A stretch of DNA of 9,543 nucleotides from Elusimicrobiota bacterium (GTDB lineage: Bacteria > Elusimicrobiota > Elusimicrobia > UBA1565 > UBA9628). Under the pieces are notes generated by a model. The model worked only from the letters and a program-made list of their open reading frames with translations, made no database searches and was not told the origin of the DNA. The stretch spans positions 1-9,543 of the forward strand of contig JACQBB010000288.1 in assembly GCA_016194625.1 (NCBI GenBank). The letters are read 5' to 3'. A program made the translations under genes and the position numbers. Each line of letters starts with the position of its first letter. The stretch's first letter is position 1. Shown here piece after piece: positions 6,587 to 9,543 of this stretch.

Positions 6587-7171
6587 ATGCCCAAGAAAAT
6601 CTCTCGACGCGCGCCCGCGCGTCTTCGTAAGCCCGCGACCAAGGCGAAGCGCGCGCCCGCGCGCCGCGCCGCGGCGGCCGCCTCCGAGTTCGTCGTCGCG
6701 CTCGACGTCCGCCGCGAGGGCCTGGAGCCGGCGCTCGGCGCCGCGTACATGATGATGGACCGCGCGTACGCCAGCCTCGACGGGGACAAGGTCAAGACGC
6801 TGCGCGTCACCCTGCGCCCGAAGTCCGGCGGCGCCGCCGCGCTCAAGGCGCTGAAGGCCGACTTCGCCGCCGAGCTCGCCGCGCAGAAGCTGCGCTGGGC
6901 CGTCGCGCGCAACAACGCGCCGGTGCGCGAGTACGTCGCCGAGAACGCGATCGCGCTCGCCGAGGAGTTCGCCGCGCGCGCCGCCGCGCCCGCCGAGCCC
7001 GCGGCCGAGCAGCTGACCTCCGAGCAGCGCTCCGAGATCGAGCGCCTGATCGCCGAGGTGGAGACCGAGATCTCCGAGATGAACAAGAAGAAGGAGCTCC
7101 CCGACCCGAAGGGGAAGGCGCTGTCGTGGGAGGCCGCGCAGGAGAAGGACAAGGGGGGCGCGGGCGCGTGA
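6587..7171 (+). CDS. hxsD: HxsD-family protein with basic N-terminal tail
   Basis: A 194-residue protein, longer than the roughly 100 residues usual for HxsD because of two added ends. Residues 1-30 are a Lys/Arg/Ala/Pro tail with 12 basic residues, like a histone H1 tail, which could bind nucleic acid or an acidic partner. Residues 34-128 are the HxsD core: strand EFVVALDV, helix ALGAAYMMMDRAYASL, strands KTLRVTLRP, and ADFAAELAAQKLRWAVARNN with the following REYVAENAIAL, matching the family's LRE-x-n-T/R helix region. Residues 141-170 are a charged, coiled-coil-like helix, followed by DPKGKALSWE (173-182), shared with the HxsD-like protein at 4495. It is the first gene after the internal promoter; AGGA at 6579-6582 lies four bases before ATG. 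It overlaps hxsB by GTGA, so the two are likely made in step and form a complex. Substrate delivery is the likely role, by inference. Confidence 0.7.
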   Translation: MPKKISRRAPARLRKPATKAKRAPARRAAAAASEFVVALDVRREGLEPALGAAYMMMDRAYASLDGDKVKTLRVTLRPKSGGAAALKALKADFAAELAAQKLRWAVARNNAPVREYVAENAIALAEEFAARAAAPAEPAAEQLTSEQRSEIERLIAEVETEISEMNKKKELPDPKGKALSWEAAQEKDKGGAGA

Positions 7172-8697
7172 GCCGGCTCACCAGCCTGCCGCCGGCGACC
7201 AAGGCGCGTCCCGAGGGTCTCGGGCCCTTCAACTTCCGCGACTTCGGCGATTGGGTCCTGATGACCAACGACTGGGGCCGCTGGCTGATGATCGACAAGC
7301 CCGACTTCGAGCGCTTCATCGCGGGGGCGGTCGCGGAGGACGAGCCTCTTTTCCAAGAGCTGACGAGCCGCGGCTTCGTGCGCGACCGCATGGACTTCGG
7401 CGACCTCGCGGCGAGCTATCTCAAGCAGACCTCGTTCCGCTTCGTGCAGGGGCCGAGCCTGCACATGATGGTCGTGACCCTGCGCTGCAACCAGAAGTGC
7501 CAGTACTGCCACTCCAGCGTCGTGGACCCGTCGCGCACCGACACCGACATGGACCTGAAGACGGCCAAGGACTCGGTGGACTTCATCTTCCGCACGCCGA
7601 ACCCCGCGGTCTGCATCGAGTTCCAGGGCGGCGAGCCGCTGCTGAACTGGCCGATCGTGAAGTTCGTCGTCGAGTACGCGCAGGCGAAGGCGAAGGCCGG
7701 CAACCGCCGCCTGCTGCTCGCGCTGGTCAACAACTTCACGCTGATGACCGACGACAAGCTGCAGTTCCTGATCGACCACGGCGTCTCGATCTGCACCTCT
7801 CTCGACGGCCCCGCCGACCTGCACAACAAGAACCGCCCGTTCTTCGGCGGCGGCGAGGCCCAGCCCCGCGTCGTCGGCTGGATCAAGAAGATCATGGCGA
7901 TGGCCAAGGCCGACGACATCCGCAAGCCGTACCTGCCGAGCGCCCTGATGACGACGACCAAGTTCTCGCTGTCGCGCGGCAGGGAGATCGTGGACCTGTA
8001 CCGCGAGCTCGGCATGGAGCAGGTCTTCCTGCGCCCGCTGTCGCCGATCGGCTACGCCAAGCGCGTCTGGAACGAGATCGGCTACGCGCCCGAGGAGTTC
8101 CTGAAGTTCTACGAGGACACGCTCGACTACATCCTCGAGCTGAACATGAAGGACCCCGCCGAGATCATGGAGCGCAACGCGTTGATCCTGCTCTCGAAGA
8201 TCGTGAAGGGCGAGGACCCCGGCTTCATGGACCTGCGCTGGCCCGCCGGCGCGGTGCTCGGCTGCCTGGCGATCAACTACGACGGGCGCGTCTTCGTCAG
8301 CGACGAGGGGCGCATGGTCGACCACCAGGGCGACCCGATCTTCAACGTCGGCAAGGTGACCGACGAGTGGAAGGACGTGCTGGACCACCCGACCGCGCGC
8401 GCGTGCGCGGCCGCCTCGAACCTGGAGACGCAGCCGATGTGCGCGCAGTGCGCGTACAAGCCGTGGTGCGGCGCGGAGCCGGTGTTCCACTACGAGATGC
8501 AGCGCTCGATCGCCGGACAGATGCCGACCAGCCCGTGGTGCTGGATCCACATGGGCATCTTCGACGCGCTGATGAAGCGCCTGCGCGACCCCAAGACCCG
8601 CGCGGTGTTCGAGCGCTGGCTGGAGCGCGACCAGTGCCATTGGCAGGAGAACGGCCCGACGCCCGCGGGCCAGCCCGTCACGGAGGTGGCCCCTTGA
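7168..8697 (+). CDS. hxsB: His-Xaa-Ser system radical SAM maturase HxsB
   Basis: A 509-residue radical SAM/SPASM enzyme that matches the HxsB family along its length. The N-terminal domain (about 20-100) has the WVLMTNDWGRW and FERFIAG pattern typical of HxsB. The SAM cluster motif is C107-x3-C111-x2-C114 in TLRCNQKCQYCHSS, followed by a DMDL segment and FQGGEPLLNW (GGEP 154-157). Further HxsB marks are TSLDGPADLHNKNRP, SALMTTTKFSL, FLRPLSPIGYAKR, FYEDTLDYILELN and VSDEGRMV. The C-terminal auxiliary-cluster cysteines include C366, C413, C425-x2-C428-x5-C434 and C458 in PWCWIHMG. The enzyme should cleave SAM to a 5'-deoxyadenosyl radical and modify a peptide or protein; the family's product is not known to me. 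GTG at 7168 overlaps the hxsD stop (GTGA), with an AAGGGGGG run nine bases upstream. The stop overlaps the next TTG. Confidence 0.88.
   Translation: MSRLTSLPPATKARPEGLGPFNFRDFGDWVLMTNDWGRWLMIDKPDFERFIAGAVAEDEPLFQELTSRGFVRDRMDFGDLAASYLKQTSFRFVQGPSLHMMVVTLRCNQKCQYCHSSVVDPSRTDTDMDLKTAKDSVDFIFRTPNPAVCIEFQGGEPLLNWPIVKFVVEYAQAKAKAGNRRLLLALVNNFTLMTDDKLQFLIDHGVSICTSLDGPADLHNKNRPFFGGGEAQPRVVGWIKKIMAMAKADDIRKPYLPSALMTTTKFSLSRGREIVDLYRELGMEQVFLRPLSPIGYAKRVWNEIGYAPEEFLKFYEDTLDYILELNMKDPAEIMERNALILLSKIVKGEDPGFMDLRWPAGAVLGCLAINYDGRVFVSDEGRMVDHQGDPIFNVGKVTDEWKDVLDHPTARACAAASNLETQPMCAQCAYKPWCGAEPVFHYEMQRSIAGQMPTSPWCWIHMGIFDALMKRLRDPKTRAVFERWLERDQCHWQENGPTPAGQPVTEVAP
8682..8686 (+). promoter_or_regulatory. 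Shine-Dalgarno GGAGG for the TTG start at 8694
   Basis: GGAGG with seven bases to TTG, inside the last codons of hxsB. The TTG and the hxsB stop share TTGA. No nearby ATG or GTG in that frame is better placed, so this site decides the start. Confidence 0.7.
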
Positions 8698-9164
8698 GAT
8701 TTTCCGTCGACCGCGCCGAGCGCTCGGTCAGCTTCAGCGTCCCCAAGAAGACCTACTCCGACGACGCGGTGCGCATCGCCGCGCACGTGTTCTCGAACCG
8801 CGCGGAGACCTACGCCGCCGACTCGAAGGCCGCGCACGAGCTCACGCTGGTGGCCAAGCGGACCGACCTGGACGACGCCGCGCTGGAGGCCCTCGGCGGC
8901 GAGTTCGTCAACGAGCTGCTGAACCAGGAGTACCGCTTCGTCGTCGCGCGCTTCAACCGCAAGGTCGCCGACGTGATCGCGGCGCAGACCCTGCTGGCCG
9001 CCCGCGGCGGGGAGAATCCGCCCGCGCCGCCCGCCGAGACGCCCGAACTGAAGGCCGAGACCGCGCGCCTGCTGAAGGCCGCGGCCGAGGAGATCGAGAG
9101 GACGATGCCCAAGAAGATCGCCTCTCCCGGCCCGCTGTACCCTCCGGAGCTCCGTGCCGCCTGA
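8694..9164 (+). CDS. hxsD: HxsD-family protein
   Basis: A 156-residue cytosolic protein and the clearest HxsD of the four. It has a strand SVSFSVPKKTY (11-21), helix DAVRIAAHVFSNRAETY, strands HELTLVAKR, then GGEFVNELLNQEYRFVVARF (68-87) and NRKVADVIAAQTLL, which follow the family's LLNDYxLRE motif and the helix after it. Residues 105-117 are a Pro-rich linker. A charged helix (119-136) and a short tail SPGPLYPPELRAA end the protein; the tail resembles the DPxGxxxxWE tails only faintly. The TTG start is supported by TTGA overlap with hxsB and by GGAGG seven bases upstream. It overlaps the following hxsB by 11 bases, so it is probably the dedicated partner of that enzyme. The nearest relative here is the protein at 4938 (shared SVPK-x2-Y and LLN). 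Confidence 0.75.
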   Translation: MRFSVDRAERSVSFSVPKKTYSDDAVRIAAHVFSNRAETYAADSKAAHELTLVAKRTDLDDAALEALGGEFVNELLNQEYRFVVARFNRKVADVIAAQTLLAARGGENPPAPPAETPELKAETARLLKAAAEEIERTMPKKIASPGPLYPPELRAA

Positions 9165-9543
9165 ACACTCGCGCCTGACGTCCCCGACGGGAACCCTCGA
9201 GCCCGAGCCGCGCCGAGTGGCGGCTCACGCCGCGCGCGTCCTCGGCGGCGGGGTCCTGGTCACCAACGACGCGGGCGAGTGGCACGTGCTGTCGGGCGAG
9301 GACTACGGCCGCTACGTCGCCGGGACGATCCGCGACGAGGAGCCGCTGGGCGCCGCGCTCGCGGCCAAGGACTTCTTCCGCGACCACCTCGATTTCCCGC
9401 GCATGGGCGCCGCGCTGGCCTCGCGCCACCTGCTGAAGTGGCCGGGCCCGAGCGTGCACACGCTCGTCGTCACCCGCCGCTGCAACCTCAAGTGCGTGTA
9501 CTGCCACGCGAGCGTCGTCGGCGCCGACGACGCGTCCACCGAC
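9154..9543 (+). CDS. hxsB: HxsB-family radical SAM maturase (5' part, continues beyond the window)
   Basis: The first 130 codons of a second HxsB, open to the end of the window. The N-terminal domain carries VLVTNDAGEWHVL, a YGRYVAG segment and LLKWPGPSVHTLVVT, colinear with the HxsB at 7168. The radical SAM motif is C110-x3-C114-x2-C117 in RRCNLKCVYCHASVV, so this copy keeps the cysteines that the pseudo-maturase lost. GTG at 9154 overlaps the hxsD stop by 11 bases and has GGAG at 9146-9149. Its LLKWPGP segment is closer to that of the pseudo-maturase (LLNWPGP) than to the FVQGPS of the other HxsB. The GGEP motif and SPASM cysteines lie outside the window and cannot be checked. Confidence 0.75.
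   Translation, partial: MPPEHSRLTSPTGTLEPEPRRVAAHAARVLGGGVLVTNDAGEWHVLSGEDYGRYVAGTIRDEEPLGAALAAKDFFRDHLDFPRMGAALASRHLLKWPGPSVHTLVVTRRCNLKCVYCHASVVGADDASTD

Noticed and set aside
6550..8640. Long open frame on the minus strand opposite hxsD-hxsB, and similar long minus-strand frames elsewhere
   Set aside because: These mirror the plus-strand codon bias in very GC-rich DNA. They have low-complexity Arg/Ala/Val-rich translations and no recognisable domain, while the plus strand encodes clear families.
9105..9164. Separate 19-residue peptide starting MPKKI at the end of the hxsD at 8694, echoing the MPKKI start of the hxsD at 6587
   Set aside because: It is in frame with and part of the larger gene, has no Shine-Dalgarno of its own, and a five-residue match is easily chance.
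1..9543. HxsA-like His-Xaa-Ser repeat protein, CRISPR array, tRNA, insertion sequence or attachment site
   Set aside because: I looked for repeated HxS triplets, spaced direct repeats, transposase motifs and tRNA-like ends on both strands and found none; the coding density leaves no room.

Overview
The window is a very GC-rich, wholly plus-strand, nearly gapless bacterial gene cluster. Almost every codon ends in G or C, and many starts are GTG or TTG. It encodes eleven complete or partial genes, preceded by the last nine codons of another. The theme is radical S-adenosylmethionine (SAM) chemistry of the His-Xaa-Ser (Hxs) type. There are five intact radical SAM maturases (one cut by the window edge), one further maturase that has lost its radical SAM cysteines, four small HxsD-like proteins, and a SufS-like cysteine desulfurase at the front. 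Nothing in the sequence fixes the phylum. The composition fits a high-GC environmental lineage such as Elusimicrobiota or Myxococcota, which is a guess.

Layout. Positions 2-31 hold the tail of an upstream gene, whose stop overlaps the TTG of a SufS-like PLP enzyme (28-1308). Three radical SAM proteins with SPASM-like C-terminal cysteines follow: 1301-2575 (with an extra C-terminal helical/winged-helix-like domain), 2572-3546, and 3555-4517 (the most HxsC-like). Next come two HxsD-like genes (4495-4941 and 4938-5321) and an HxsB-like pseudo-enzyme without a CxxxCxxC motif (5318-6553). A 33-base gap plus the preceding gene end holds a near-ideal sigma70-type promoter, with a perfect 8-bp inverted repeat over the start site. 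A second unit then begins: HxsD (6587-7171), HxsB (7168-8697), HxsD (8694-9164) and a second HxsB that runs off the end (9154 onward). No stretch over 33 bases lacks a gene.

How the parts may work together. Neighbouring genes overlap by 4-23 bases or sit 8 bases apart, so each maturase is probably translated in step with its small partner. The cysteine desulfurase could supply sulfur for the many [4Fe-4S] clusters, or could take part in the modification itself. Each HxsB-like gene directly follows an HxsD-like gene. The set 5-6-7 (D, D, pseudo-B) looks like a decayed or repurposed copy of the set 8-9-10-11 (D, B, D, B). No HxsA-type substrate with His-Xaa-Ser repeats and no obvious precursor peptide is present, so the substrate is unknown. 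The expanded multi-maturase arrangement, the paired pseudo-enzyme and the internal promoter/operator are the most interesting points.
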